Positions 44,107 through 53,823 of a DNA stretch of 64,000 nucleotides are shown piece after piece. The stretch lies in assembly GCF_004006315.1 (NCBI RefSeq), contig NZ_CP026530.1, positions 1,662,001 to 1,726,000 on the forward strand. Direction: 5' to 3'. The notes beneath the pieces are model-generated. The model was given only the letters and a program-made list of their open reading frames with translations. It did not search any database and was not told the origin of the DNA. Position 1 is the first letter of the stretch, and each line of letters starts with the position of its first letter. This DNA is from Nautilia sp. PV-1 (GTDB lineage Bacteria; Campylobacterota; Campylobacteria; Campylobacterales; Nautiliaceae). Made by a program: the position numbers and the translations under genes.

Positions 44107-45573
44107 ATGATACTCTCAAAATCCCAATACATCAGAGCCCTTCAGTGTCTAAAAAGCCTGTGGCTTTATAAAAAAAGACCTGAAATTAGAGTTACCGAAG
44201 ATAAGAAAGTTTTGTTTGAGAGAGGATATGAGGTTGGAGATTTGGCAAAAAAATTGTTTGATGGAGGGGTGGAAATTGAATTTAATCCTGATAACTTCAA
44301 AGGAATGATAGAAAAGACAAAAAAACTAATTAAAAAAGAAAAAATTATTTACGAAGCCACTTTCAGTGAAAACGGGATATTTGCTATGGCGGATATTTTG
44401 GTAAAAGATGGTGACGGGTGGAATATGTATGAAGTTAAATCATCCACAAGCGTTAAAGATTATCATATTGACGATGCCTCAATTCAATGGTATGCCATCT
44501 CTAATGCAATTAATTTAAAAAAAGCGTTTATTATTCATATAAATAATGAATACGAAAGAAACGGGGAGCTTGAAATTGACAAACTTTTTAAAATCGAAGA
44601 TATTACAGATAAAGTATTGGAAAAACAAAACGAAATCCCGAAAAATTTAAAAGAAATAGAAAAAATTCTTTCTTTAAATAAAGAGCCTGAAATTTCAATA
44701 GGCTCTCACTGCTTTAACCCGTTTGAATGCGATTTTACTTATTACTGCTGGAATAATGTACCTGAAATAAGTGTTTTTAATTTATACAGAATGAGTTTCG
44801 ATAAAAAGATGAAACTTTACAATAAAGGAATAGTTAATTTAGAAGATGTAGATGAAAACACATTAAATAACATTCAACAAATACAGGTAAAAACCTACAA
44901 AGAAAAAAGCATTCATATTGAAAAAGAAAAAATTAAAAACTTTTTAAATAAACTATCTTTCCCAATAAACTTTTTGGATTTTGAAACGTTTCAAGAAGCT
45001 ATACCGAGATTTGATAGGCAAAGACCTTATGAACAGATTCCGTTTCAGTATTCTTTACATATACTGTATGAAGACGGAAGACTTGAGCATAAAGAGTTTT
45101 TAGGGGATGAAAATCAAGACCCGAGAATAGAACTTGTTAAAAACCTGTTAAACGACATAACTGAAAATGGGACAATACTCGCATATAATAAAAGTTTTGA
45201 AATAGGAGTTATTAAAAGACTTGCAAAATTTGCACCTGAATATGAAAAGAAGCTCATTGGTCTAATAGATAGATTTGAAGATTTGATTGAGCCTTTTAGA
45301 AATTTAGGAGTATATCATTACAATTTTAACGGCAGCTTCTCTATTAAATCTGTTTTACCTGCACTTTTTCCGGATGATGAATCTCTGAATTACAAAAATT
45401 TAGGGCTTATCCAAAACGGCGGTGATGCAATGAATACTTATGCAAAACTTCATTTAATTGATGATGAAAAACTTAAAAAACAGATAAAAGATGATTTGCT
45501 TAAATATTGCAAACTCGATACTTTTGCGATGGTTAAAATTTTGGGGAAATTAAAAGAATTTAGCAAAAATTGA
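44107..45573 (+). CDS. DUF2779 protein: Cas4/RecB-like nuclease joined to a DEDD-type exonuclease
   Basis: About 488 residues. Counting from the ATG at 44101: the PD-(D/E)xK core has Glu85, Asp98 and Glu111-x-Lys113 (YEVKSSTS). Cys16 with Cys204, Cys210 and Cys216 frames it as in Cas4 and AddB, which hold a 4Fe-4S cluster. The second half has the exonuclease start FLDFETF (Asp293, Glu295), AYNKSFE and a late YCKLDTFAMVK (Asp473), resembling RNase H-like DEDD exonucleases. I prefer the ATG at 44107, 6 nt after AAAGG. The role is probably DNA processing in defence or mobile-element handling. Confidence 0.8.
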   Translation: MILSKSQYIRALQCLKSLWLYKKRPEIRVTEDKKVLFERGYEVGDLAKKLFDGGVEIEFNPDNFKGMIEKTKKLIKKEKIIYEATFSENGIFAMADILVKDGDGWNMYEVKSSTSVKDYHIDDASIQWYAISNAINLKKAFIIHINNEYERNGELEIDKLFKIEDITDKVLEKQNEIPKNLKEIEKILSLNKEPEISIGSHCFNPFECDFTYYCWNNVPEISVFNLYRMSFDKKMKLYNKGIVNLEDVDENTLNNIQQIQVKTYKEKSIHIEKEKIKNFLNKLSFPINFLDFETFQEAIPRFDRQRPYEQIPFQYSLHILYEDGRLEHKEFLGDENQDPRIELVKNLLNDITENGTILAYNKSFEIGVIKRLAKFAPEYEKKLIGLIDRFEDLIEPFRNLGVYHYNFNGSFSIKSVLPALFPDDESLNYKNLGLIQNGGDAMNTYAKLHLIDDEKLKKQIKDDLLKYCKLDTFAMVKILGKLKEFSKN

Positions 45574-45615
45574 TTAAAACCATTATGTTAAAATAAGGGA
45601 TGAAAAGGAGAGAGG

Positions 45616-46851
45616 ATGAAAATGAATGAATATATAAATGAACTAAAAAATTGTATTTCAAGAGAGGAGGTTGAGAGATTTTTAGCTGAGTATGAACCAA
45701 ACAGAAATCCAAATTCAAAACTAAAAGGTAAAAATATTAACCAAAGAGAGTTTTTAACGTATATTTTGGATAATATCGATAAGTTGTGTGCAAGGGAAAT
45801 TAAAAGAAAAAGAAGCAAAGAGTGGAATAATCCCGGGAGTTTGGCTGCTAAGTTTTTTGAAGAGCTTTTTGGAGACGAATTTAAAAATGAAGTAAAGAGT
45901 GAATTTGATATACCTAAGCTTGACTTTTCAAACATTGATGTTGATAGTTCGTCAAGTTGGAAACTTTTTGAAGTTGTAAAGCCTGTTGAAAATTGGGTAG
46001 AAAATTTAGAGAATGTATATGATAAAAATCTTTGGGAAAGTCTTTTAAAAGAAGATTATTTTACGGTTTATTTTACCCATATTTTAAATAACGCTGAGGA
46101 TTATGAAAAATTAAAAAGTTTTTTAAAAGAGAATTTTCAAAATAAAATTGATGAAAAAATAAAAGCTGAAATTGATAAAGCTTTAGCGTTTATGTCAGAT
46201 TCAAACGAACTGTATAAAACTTTTATTCCTTATGTAATTGACTGGGTATTTGAAGATTTTTACAATCAAAAAAATTATCCAAGCAGTGAGGATGTTTTTA
46301 AAAAGTTTGATTTGAAAAGATTTTATGAAAACAGAATTTTTGAGAGATTAATAAATAGTGATTTAGAAAATATTAATCTTTTTATTTTGACTTTAATGAC
46401 AAACTGGAATTTTAACGCCGAGTTTTATGTTGAATGTAAAAGAACGAGAGGAAATGTTTTTGATTTAACGCTTTTTTATGACGAAACAGAAGCTGTCAAG
46501 TTTTTTGCAGATACAGTTTTATTACAAATGGTAAATAATTTGAGTGAATTTTATTTTGTTTTAGAAGATGGGGAATACTGGCAGTTTTCTTATTATTTAA
46601 GAAATAGTGAAGAATTAAAAGAGCTTTTTGAGGATGATGGATTTAAGGAAGAAGCGATAAGAACATATTATGACTGGAAAAGTCAAATTCCTTGGAGTAT
46701 TGTAAATTCGTGTGATGAGCTCAAAGAAATTTTTGACGAAGATGTTTTAGAAGAGATTGCACAAAATGAAGGGTATGATACGTTTGAAGAGCTTTGTGAA
46801 GAGTGTTTTGGAAGTGAAGATGATGAAGAAGATGAAGATTGGGTAATTTAA
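45616..46851 (+). CDS. Hypothetical acidic protein
   Basis: A 411-residue soluble protein with a strongly acidic C-terminus (FGSEDDEEDEDWVI) and many aromatic and Glu/Asp residues. No family recognised, no membrane segment, no catalytic motif visible. It has AAGGAG 5 nt before the ATG and a possible extended -10 (TGTTAAAAT, 45586-45594). It follows the DUF2779 gene by 42 bp in the same direction. The acidic tail could bind a basic partner or mimic nucleic acid; that is a guess. Confidence 0.65.
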   Translation: MKMNEYINELKNCISREEVERFLAEYEPNRNPNSKLKGKNINQREFLTYILDNIDKLCAREIKRKRSKEWNNPGSLAAKFFEELFGDEFKNEVKSEFDIPKLDFSNIDVDSSSSWKLFEVVKPVENWVENLENVYDKNLWESLLKEDYFTVYFTHILNNAEDYEKLKSFLKENFQNKIDEKIKAEIDKALAFMSDSNELYKTFIPYVIDWVFEDFYNQKNYPSSEDVFKKFDLKRFYENRIFERLINSDLENINLFILTLMTNWNFNAEFYVECKRTRGNVFDLTLFYDETEAVKFFADTVLLQMVNNLSEFYFVLEDGEYWQFSYYLRNSEELKELFEDDGFKEEAIRTYYDWKSQIPWSIVNSCDELKEIFDEDVLEEIAQNEGYDTFEELCEECFGSEDDEEDEDWVI

Positions 46852-46865
46852 ATTTGTGAAAAAAA

Positions 46866-46985
46866 ATGAAAATAGCTTACATAAACGGATTTAACGGACA
46901 AAATTCAAACAAAGCCGAATGGCTGAAAAAACACTTTAACGCCACTCACGTTGTGCTTAAAAATCATCTAAATATTGGGGTGTAA
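46866..46985 (+). pseudogene. Fragment of an alpha/beta-hydrolase-like gene
   Basis: A 39-residue frame starting MKIAYINGFNGQNSNKAEWL resembles the N-terminus of small YqiA-type esterases (strand, then H/N-G-F and a Ser/Asn-rich loop). It stops after NHLNIGV with no catalytic serine. It is probably the stump of a lost gene between two accessory genes. The 170-bp gap it lies in holds nothing else that I see. Confidence 0.3.
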
Positions 46986-47024
46986 AATTATTGATAGGAT
47001 GTTAGAAGAGTAAAAGGAGAAAAA

Positions 47025-48737
47025 ATGAGTTATTTTAGTAGAACTATAAAAGATATTATTTCTGATATAGATAAAAAAAATATTCTACTTCCAGCTATTC
47101 AAAGAGAATTTGTGTGGGACACAGAACAAATTGAAAATCTATTTGATAGTCTAATGAGAGGTTATCCAATAGGAACATTTCTATTTTGGAAAATAGACAA
47201 TCCACAAGAAAAAGGCGAATTTTATGAATTTATTAGAATTTATAGTGAAAAAGAAAAAACACATAATTTAAAAGCTAATTTAAATCTAGATAAATCTATT
47301 TTTGCTGTATTAGATGGACAACAAAGATTAACTTCTCTTTATATAGGTTTATTAGGAGAATTTGAAGTAAAAGAAAGATATAAAAGAAATTATGTAAAGA
47401 AAAAATTATATTTAAATCTTTTACATAAAAATAATACCGAAAATATAGAAAAAATATATGACTTTAGATTTTTATCAGAAGAAGAAGTTAAAAAATTAAA
47501 TAACACAACAGAATATTTATGGTTTGAAGTTGGAAAGATTTTACAATATAATGAAGAAAAGTTAATGAGATTTAAATATAGTTTAGAAATTCAAGATATG
47601 GAAAAATTTTTATTAATAGAAACAAACTTACTAAGATTAATGAATGTTATAAATAAAGAACAAGTTATTAACTACTATGAAGAAACAAATGAAGATTTAA
47701 ATGAAGTTTTGAATATTTTTGTTAGGGTAAATAGTGGAGGAACAAAACTTAGTTATTCAGATTTACTTTTATCTATTGCTACTTCTAAATGGAAAGATAA
47801 CGCAAGAGAAAAAATTATTGAGTTAAGAAAAGATTTAAATGAATTTGGTTTCAATTTTGATAAAGATTTTATACTTAAATCAGCTTTAATGTTAAGTGAT
47901 ATTGATGTTAAATTTAGACTTAGAAATTTCAATAGTGATAATATGAGAAAAATTGAGGATAATTGGGATAATATAGAGAAATATTTACAATTAGCTGTTG
48001 AGTTGGTTAAACTGTTAGGATTTGATGAAAAAAGATTAAGTGCAAATAATGCTGTTATCCCAATAGCTTATTATTTATATTTTAAAAAATATGAAAAAAG
48101 TTTTTTACATTCTGATAAATATACAAATGAAAGAAAACAAATCAGAGAATGGTTAGTTAAATCTTTACTAAAAAGAGTTTTCAGCGGTCAGTCTGATGAA
48201 GTTTTGAAAGTTATTAGAGAAGCTATAAGAAATAGTCAATCAAATAACTTTCCAATAAATGAAATTAATGAAAATGTAAAAAAAATTAATATAAGTAAAA
48301 GTATTGAATTTGACGACGATGATATTGAATACTTATTAAATTATTCTTATGGAAAACCTTTTGCATTTACAATATTGTCTTTAATATACGAAAATATAGA
48401 TTTCAGTAAAAATATATTTCATATAGACCATATCTTTCCAAAAAGTTTGAAAAATAAAAAGAAAATTTTTAAAGGTTTAGGCATTAGTGAAGAGCAAATC
48501 AAAGAAATAAAAGAAAAAATTGACTTGATTCCAAATTTACAACTTTTAAAAGGAACAATTAATCAGGAAAAAAATGATAAAAACTTTAAAGATTGGTTTA
48601 ATAATTTACCTGATAAAGAAAAATATAAACAAGAACATTTTATTCCGGACATTGAATTAGATATAAAAAATTTTTTGGAGTTTTTTGAAAAAAGAAAAAA
48701 TTTATTAAAAAGTAAATTGAAAAGTGTTCTATCTTAA
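47025..48737 (+). CDS. GmrSD-like DUF262/DUF1524 protein
   Basis: A 570-residue protein. The N-terminal DUF262 domain has LPAIQREFVWD (about residues 22-32), GYPIGTFLFW and the ParB-like DGQQRLTSL (97-105). The C-terminal HNH domain has HIDHIFPKSL and, 40 residues on, NLQLLKGTINQEKND. Fused GmrS-GmrD enzymes are type IV restriction systems that cut modified (often glucosylated) phage DNA using NTP. All motifs look intact. It has its own ribosome site AAAAGGAG and is very AT-rich. Confidence 0.88.
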   Translation: MSYFSRTIKDIISDIDKKNILLPAIQREFVWDTEQIENLFDSLMRGYPIGTFLFWKIDNPQEKGEFYEFIRIYSEKEKTHNLKANLNLDKSIFAVLDGQQRLTSLYIGLLGEFEVKERYKRNYVKKKLYLNLLHKNNTENIEKIYDFRFLSEEEVKKLNNTTEYLWFEVGKILQYNEEKLMRFKYSLEIQDMEKFLLIETNLLRLMNVINKEQVINYYEETNEDLNEVLNIFVRVNSGGTKLSYSDLLLSIATSKWKDNAREKIIELRKDLNEFGFNFDKDFILKSALMLSDIDVKFRLRNFNSDNMRKIEDNWDNIEKYLQLAVELVKLLGFDEKRLSANNAVIPIAYYLYFKKYEKSFLHSDKYTNERKQIREWLVKSLLKRVFSGQSDEVLKVIREAIRNSQSNNFPINEINENVKKINISKSIEFDDDDIEYLLNYSYGKPFAFTILSLIYENIDFSKNIFHIDHIFPKSLKNKKKIFKGLGISEEQIKEIKEKIDLIPNLQLLKGTINQEKNDKNFKDWFNNLPDKEKYKQEHFIPDIELDIKNFLEFFEKRKNLLKSKLKSVLS

Positions 48738-48771
48738 AAAATAAATACGACACAATATGAAAAAGTTTTTT

Positions 48772-48780
48772 TGTTATAAT
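48772..48780 (+). promoter_or_regulatory. Promoter of the zinc-knuckle gene
   Basis: The extended -10 TGTTATAAT (48772-48780), 34 bp before the start codon. No good -35. Together with the terminator at 49182 it makes the small gene an independent unit. Confidence 0.55.
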
Positions 48781-48814
48781 TTTTACCTACTCTAAAAAGG
48801 AGAAAGGATGAAAA

Positions 48815-49183
48815 ATGAGTGTGTGGATTTGTAAAAACTGTGGGATTGTAGTTGAAAAAGATGGTTGGCCTCATTCACAAGGTTGTACTAAAGGCTCATC
48901 ACATTCTTGGTTTAAAATATGCAATAAGGGTAGTTTACAAGCTAAAAAAGAGCTAAGAGCTTTTAGTTGTGCAAATTGCGGAACAGTAGTCTATTGTGAA
49001 GGTTCTCCTTATTCTCAAGGTTGTCCTGTTGCAAGTTCTCATTCTTGGTTTCCTATTTGTAACCATACTTCACCAAGCGCAAGTACTTATCAGTGTAGAA
49101 ATTGTGGAGCTGTAGTACAATGTGAGGGTTCTCCTCTTTCACAAGGCTGTACTAAAGGCTCACACTCTTGGCATAAACTTTAA
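48815..49183 (+). CDS. Small protein of three tandem zinc-knuckle-like repeats
   Basis: A 122-residue protein built of three units of about 42 residues: C-x2-C-G...G-x-P-x-S-Q-G-C-x4-5-S-H-S-W. Putative ligands are Cys6, Cys9, Cys24, His30, Cys36; Cys52, Cys55, Cys70, His76, Cys82; and Cys94, Cys97, Cys112, His117. There is no signal peptide. I do not recognise a named family. Zinc ribbons of this size often bind nucleic acid or protein. It has AAAGGA 6 nt before the ATG, its own promoter and its own strong terminator. Confidence 0.8.
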   Translation: MSVWICKNCGIVVEKDGWPHSQGCTKGSSHSWFKICNKGSLQAKKELRAFSCANCGTVVYCEGSPYSQGCPVASSHSWFPICNHTSPSASTYQCRNCGAVVQCEGSPLSQGCTKGSHSWHKL

Positions 49184-49211
49184 CAAATACCTTTTTGGTA
49201 TTTGTTTTTTC
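49182..49211 (+). terminator. Intrinsic terminator after the zinc-knuckle gene
   Basis: A perfect 10-bp stem AACAAATACC/GGTATTTGTT (49182-49191 and 49197-49206) with a TTTTT loop and a T-run. It begins inside the stop codon. A second weaker dyad, TAAATAA/TTATTTA, follows at about 49212-49234. The next operon therefore needs its own promoter or read-through. Confidence 0.88.
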
Positions 49212-49259
49212 TTAAATAAGCTCACGTTATTTAGGAAAAAACAAAGTAAAAGGGAAAGA

Positions 49260-50786
49260 ATGAAAAAGGTTTTGTTTATTTTATTGATTGTGGTTGGACT
49301 TTTTGCAAATAATTTTGAAAAATACTTTAATATGGCACAAAATTATTACTGGTTAAGTATTGATGAGGGGATAAAAAGCAGTGTGTGGTTTAAAACAAAA
49401 AAATATTTAGCTCTTGCCGAAAAAGAATTAAAAAAAGAACCGAGTAAGCAAAATTTAAAAAAATTAAACGCTTTAAAAGACGAGGTAAATACGTTTTATT
49501 TAACAAAATACTACACAATGGACGGATATTTTCCGATGTTGAAACTTGTGTCAACTTCGTTTTTTTTATTTCCAAAAAAATCAAGACAGCATACACTGGC
49601 AAAACCGGCTGATTTTATTGCCGTGGAAAATGCGTCTGAAAGTTTAACCGACAGGCTTAAAACGGTAGTTCAAAACCATGTGTTTTTTAATTCGTCCAAC
49701 CCTTATTGGAATGAGATTGCGTTTGAAATATTTAACGCAAACGGTAAATATTACGCACATTTAACGGAAGAACCCAAAGAAATCTTAAGCGATAAAGAAT
49801 TAAAAAATTTTTACTCAAACAATATTACCCCGGATATTATCAACAAACTTCTTAAATATGTAAATAAATCAAAAGTTTATATTGTAAGAATCGAAAAAAC
49901 GCCTCTTGAAAAAAACGACATGTATGTCACGGCATACGGGGAAGTTTATACAAAAAACGGATACAATAAAGACAAAAGCAGTATAACTTTCGGATATTCA
50001 ATTGATGAAAGGGGGAAATGGCCTGTACTTATTTTAGTTCATATTTTGCTTTTGGGACTGGTGTTGTTTCTTACCGCTTATTTTGTCAAAAAAACACAAA
50101 ACAGAAGTTTATATCTTATCGTCCTTATCGGATTCACAGTAGGAAGGGTGTTGCCTTGGGTAATAGTCCCGAGTATAGAAAGTTTTATGCCAAACGGGGA
50201 TTTAAACGTTTTATATACCATTTGGTGGGTTGTGTTGGTAGGTATTGCGATAATACTTGCACCTATATATGCCATGGATTTGATATATAAAAAAATACAA
50301 AACTACATAAAACTTCCTTCAATCGCCGGTAAAGGCGGGATAATAGGATTAAGTATAAGTGCGGGGGTGCTCGGATATCTTTTTGTGCCTTATATATTTA
50401 CTTACGGCGATGTTTTAAGCGTTTGGGAAAACCTGTTGTATTTCGGACTGTTTTCATTAGCGGTTCTGTTTTCCGGGTATGTAAGCGGAAAAATATTCGA
50501 TAAAAGTGATAAAACGGAAGAATATTATATTATCGTTTTTGTAATTACAAGCGCTTTGTTGTTTGTATCGCTTGTACATACGGATTTGATTTGGCTTGCC
50601 GTATCAAGTATTTTAACGATAATTGCTTCATTTTTGGTCATTAGAATGAAAAAAAGCGAATTTGTAAAAGAAGTTAAACAAAAATTTGAATCTGTGGAAG
50701 ATATTGAAAAAGGCTTACATCAGGAAAATTATTATGAATTTGAATATTATAACGATTTGATTCAAAAAACGGGGGTAAAAAAATGA
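49260..50786 (+). CDS. Receptor-like membrane protein with a large extracytoplasmic domain
   Basis: A 508-residue protein. Residues 1-17 are a signal peptide or signal anchor (MKKVLFILLIVVGLFANN). Residues about 20-250 have no membrane segment and should lie outside the cytoplasm. Seven hydrophobic segments follow (about 255-276, 283-303, 318-342, 359-380, 391-412, 422-440, 443-461), then a short charged tail. This looks like a 7-TM receptor layout; no family was recognised. First gene of a four-gene operon, overlapping the STAND gene as ATGA. The start is the ATG after AGGGAAAG; a longer frame runs back into the zinc-knuckle gene. Confidence 0.75.
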   Translation: MKKVLFILLIVVGLFANNFEKYFNMAQNYYWLSIDEGIKSSVWFKTKKYLALAEKELKKEPSKQNLKKLNALKDEVNTFYLTKYYTMDGYFPMLKLVSTSFFLFPKKSRQHTLAKPADFIAVENASESLTDRLKTVVQNHVFFNSSNPYWNEIAFEIFNANGKYYAHLTEEPKEILSDKELKNFYSNNITPDIINKLLKYVNKSKVYIVRIEKTPLEKNDMYVTAYGEVYTKNGYNKDKSSITFGYSIDERGKWPVLILVHILLLGLVLFLTAYFVKKTQNRSLYLIVLIGFTVGRVLPWVIVPSIESFMPNGDLNVLYTIWWVVLVGIAIILAPIYAMDLIYKKIQNYIKLPSIAGKGGIIGLSISAGVLGYLFVPYIFTYGDVLSVWENLLYFGLFSLAVLFSGYVSGKIFDKSDKTEEYYIIVFVITSALLFVSLVHTDLIWLAVSSILTIIASFLVIRMKKSEFVKEVKQKFESVEDIEKGLHQENYYEFEYYNDLIQKTGVKK

Positions 50787-52897
50787 AACATATAGCGCTA
50801 TTAGGGGAAGGCGGAGTAGGAAAAACTACCACCGCCCAAAAACTGATTAAGGATTTAAAACCTAAAATCGTAATTTCAGGGGAATGTCCAAAAGAATCGA
50901 ATCCTTATGATTTGTTTTACAATATGCTTGATTCTTTTTTTGAAATAGATTTGTTTAATAAAAGGGAATCCAACGAACTGGTCGACCAGGTATTGGAAAT
51001 GGCCGGAAGTATTATGTTAGGTCCCATAGCCGGGTTTATGTCAGGTAAAAATGATATGTCAATTTCAAAACAAGATATTTTTATAGCCATTAAAAATAAA
51101 TTTTGGGAATTCAAAGAAGCCGTCGTTTTTATAGATGACATACAATGGATTGACGATGCAAGCAAGGAACTCCTTAAATTTTTATTTGAAGAGCTTAAAG
51201 ATAGCGATTTGTTTTTTGTAATAACATCGAGGGAAAAAGAAATATTGGATGAACTCGGTCTTGAAAACGTTTTTGAATTAAAAGGTTTGGATAAAGTCCA
51301 ACAGTTTGAGTTTTTAAAAAACAATTTTTATCTATCTGACGAAGTGACGGAATGGATTATAAACTGGATAGACGAAGAAAATGCAACTCCGCTGGGGTTG
51401 GTTAATGTGGTTTCGAGTTTATACAGAAAAAATTACCTTGTTAAATCGGAATACGGTTATGTTTTCAGTGAAGAATTTAATCCCGATTTACCAAGTGTCC
51501 CCGATAATATAAAAGAGGATATTAAAGAGATTTTTGAAACTATGCCGGAATACAAAGAAATACTTTCACTTGCGGCAATAATCGGCAAAGAGTTTGATGT
51601 ATCCGTTTTAGCTGACGCCCTTGATATGTCGGTAATTAAAATGACAAATCTTTTATATGAAATTTCAAAAAAAACAAATCTGGTTTATGATGTTTTGAAT
51701 AAAGATAATATTTTTTCTTTTAAATCGCAAATACTGGTGGATGCTATAAAAGAACTCATTAATTATACAGATAAATCGTTTTTGGAAGCAACAGCACCGC
51801 AGATTATAAGATTTTACAATCAAATTATAGCCGAGGCAATGGAGGAAAACAATTATTCCGATATTCAAATTGCCAATTTTTATTACGGAGCGGGTAAAAC
51901 CGTATTACATAAAAATTTCGAATATCAGTTAAAGGCCGCAAGAGCGTGCAAAAATATATTTGAATTTGAAAAGGCCGACAAATATATAGTAAATGCCACG
52001 ACTCTTCTTCAACTGGTGGATAAAAAAGAGGAAGTGGAAGAACTTAAACTGTTAATTGAGGCCGACAGACAGTTTGTTAGGGGAAATATAGATTTGGATT
52101 TTACGAACAGACTGATTGCCAAAACGACCAAAAACTCTTCTGATGAATTAAAAATAGCTACAACCAGAGCAGCTTATAATTCGGGCAGGTTTGACAGAAG
52201 CTATTTTGAAAAATGTTATGAACTGGCTGAAAATTATCTTATTCCGAGCGAAAACAAGTATACAAAAGCCGAAGGTTATCATTTTGCCGCTTTAAGTTTG
52301 GATAACACTCCTGAAAATAAAGAGAAAAAACATAAATATTTTACGGAGGCACTGAAACTTTCAAAAGACAATAAACCTTTATATTCCCAAATAGCTAATT
52401 CTTATGCCGGATTTTTATCTTTTGGTGAAAATCATGAAAAACTGCTTGCAAAAGACTTATTTATTGAAAGTATAGAAATTAAAGAAAACTTACCGGTAAA
52501 AGATTTACCGGGACTTGCAAGGGCATACGGAGGACTTGGGAGGCTTTATCTGTTTTGGGACCCTTGCAATTGTGATAAAGCAATTAAATATTTTGAAAAA
52601 GATTTACAAATCAGTAAAGAATTAAAAGACGAGTTTGGTATTTCAAACATGTATTCGCTTCTTGGTATGGCTTACAGACTCAAAGGAGATTGTGAAAAAG
52701 CAAAAGAATATTATGATAAATCTCTTGAACTCAAACACAATAAAATAGACATATTCGCATCAATATTCGGAAAAATCGCTTGTGGTAGCGGTGAATACGA
52801 CAGAGCAAAAGAGTTTATAAAAGAATATGGCGAACCGCCGGTATTTACTTATAGCTTCTTAAATGATGAAGATAAAGAAAAATTGGGATTAAAATGA
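50783..52897 (+). CDS. STAND-type NTPase with a TPR-like C-terminus
   Basis: A 704-residue protein. The P-loop GEGGVGKTT is at residues 8-16, Walker B VVFIDDIQWIDD at 114-125 and the arginine sensor FVITSREKE at about 145-153; a winged-helix-like region (about 250-340) follows, then helical repeats. Clear TPR patterns lie near 560-690 (ARAYGGLGRLYLFW, SNMYSLLGMAYRLKGDCEKAKEYYDKSLEL). STAND proteins switch on oligomerisation when they sense a trigger, as in Avs defence proteins and MalT regulators. No effector is fused, so the output is probably a neighbour in the operon. Overlaps both neighbours by 4 bp. Confidence 0.82.
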   Translation: MKHIALLGEGGVGKTTTAQKLIKDLKPKIVISGECPKESNPYDLFYNMLDSFFEIDLFNKRESNELVDQVLEMAGSIMLGPIAGFMSGKNDMSISKQDIFIAIKNKFWEFKEAVVFIDDIQWIDDASKELLKFLFEELKDSDLFFVITSREKEILDELGLENVFELKGLDKVQQFEFLKNNFYLSDEVTEWIINWIDEENATPLGLVNVVSSLYRKNYLVKSEYGYVFSEEFNPDLPSVPDNIKEDIKEIFETMPEYKEILSLAAIIGKEFDVSVLADALDMSVIKMTNLLYEISKKTNLVYDVLNKDNIFSFKSQILVDAIKELINYTDKSFLEATAPQIIRFYNQIIAEAMEENNYSDIQIANFYYGAGKTVLHKNFEYQLKAARACKNIFEFEKADKYIVNATTLLQLVDKKEEVEELKLLIEADRQFVRGNIDLDFTNRLIAKTTKNSSDELKIATTRAAYNSGRFDRSYFEKCYELAENYLIPSENKYTKAEGYHFAALSLDNTPENKEKKHKYFTEALKLSKDNKPLYSQIANSYAGFLSFGENHEKLLAKDLFIESIEIKENLPVKDLPGLARAYGGLGRLYLFWDPCNCDKAIKYFEKDLQISKELKDEFGISNMYSLLGMAYRLKGDCEKAKEYYDKSLELKHNKIDIFASIFGKIACGSGEYDRAKEFIKEYGEPPVFTYSFLNDEDKEKLGLK

Positions 52898-53823
52898 AAA
52901 TAGTTTTTGACCCGTATAAAAAAGAGGCAGATAAAAATGAAATTTTAATAGGGCTTGGGAACTGCGAAAAATGTATAAACAAAAACGAAAAATTTGATTC
53001 ATGTGCCGAGTTTTTAGTTCATAATCCAATAAAATACGGCGGGGAAAAAATCGTAATAGAAGATTTTTCTCCCGATACGGTAATTACCATTTATATGTTG
53101 ATTAACGGAAAAATTCCCAAAAAATATATTGATTACGCTACTAAATGGGAGGTCGGAGAGAGCGATAGGGACGTTTTTAAAAGTTACGGGGTGTTGCAAA
53201 ACGCTTTGATTAATTCAATTGATGGCAATGAAAGCGTTAAAGTTGAAAAATCACTTGAATTTTTGGATTTTTTAATCAAAAACGATTATGATTTAGACAA
53301 TATTCCTTCAAATGACAATCCTTTGTATAAACTCGCTTTTAAAAAACTTCAAAATGAATATAAAAAATTTGACGAAACACTTAAAAACGCGGAAATTTAC
53401 ACTTTGAAAATCAACGGAAGAAAAGTTAACGCCGTATTTTTGGATAATGTAAGCGTAACTCCACTCGTTAAACTGCTTCTTCGTCAAAAGTTTGAATTTA
53501 TAGCTTCGTTTAATGAAAAATATAAAGGCGCGGGAAATGACGTGGTGATTTCCGTCTCACCCGAGAGCGGACTTAATTTAAAAGAGTTGTGGGAAAATAT
53601 TGAAAAAGCCGAAACCGAAAAATGGCAGGGGAAAAGACCAAGCGACAATCCCAGGAAAATAGTGTCAACAGATAAATGGAACGAACCGTGGTGGGATGAT
53701 ATGGGAAAATACACCCTTATTGCCGCGCCTAAAAAAACAGGGGAGATGTTTGGAAGCAAACTTGATTATGATGAAGTAAAAAGAATAATTTTACAAACTT
53801 ATAAAGGGGAAAGAGATGAATGA
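52894..53823 (+). CDS. Unrecognised 309-residue operon protein
   Basis: No family recognised with confidence. It has a Cys pair and a third Cys near the start (NCEKCINKNEKFDSC), then SPDTVITIYMLINGKIPKKYIDYATKWEVGESD and, near the end, FIASFNEKYKGAGNDVVISVSPESGLNLKELW and a tryptophan-rich WNEPWWDD. The spread of Asp/Ser motifs and an alpha/beta core vaguely recalls DHH-type phosphoesterases, but the DHH triad is not there. Translational coupling to the STAND gene (ATGA) and to the large gene downstream (8-bp overlap) argues for a shared complex or pathway. Confidence 0.65.
   Translation: MKIVFDPYKKEADKNEILIGLGNCEKCINKNEKFDSCAEFLVHNPIKYGGEKIVIEDFSPDTVITIYMLINGKIPKKYIDYATKWEVGESDRDVFKSYGVLQNALINSIDGNESVKVEKSLEFLDFLIKNDYDLDNIPSNDNPLYKLAFKKLQNEYKKFDETLKNAEIYTLKINGRKVNAVFLDNVSVTPLVKLLLRQKFEFIASFNEKYKGAGNDVVISVSPESGLNLKELWENIEKAETEKWQGKRPSDNPRKIVSTDKWNEPWWDDMGKYTLIAAPKKTGEMFGSKLDYDEVKRIILQTYKGERDE

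Noticed and set aside
52894-53823. Calling the 309-residue protein a DHH phosphoesterase
   Set aside because: The overall pattern is suggestive, but the Asp-His-His triad and other metal motifs are not there.
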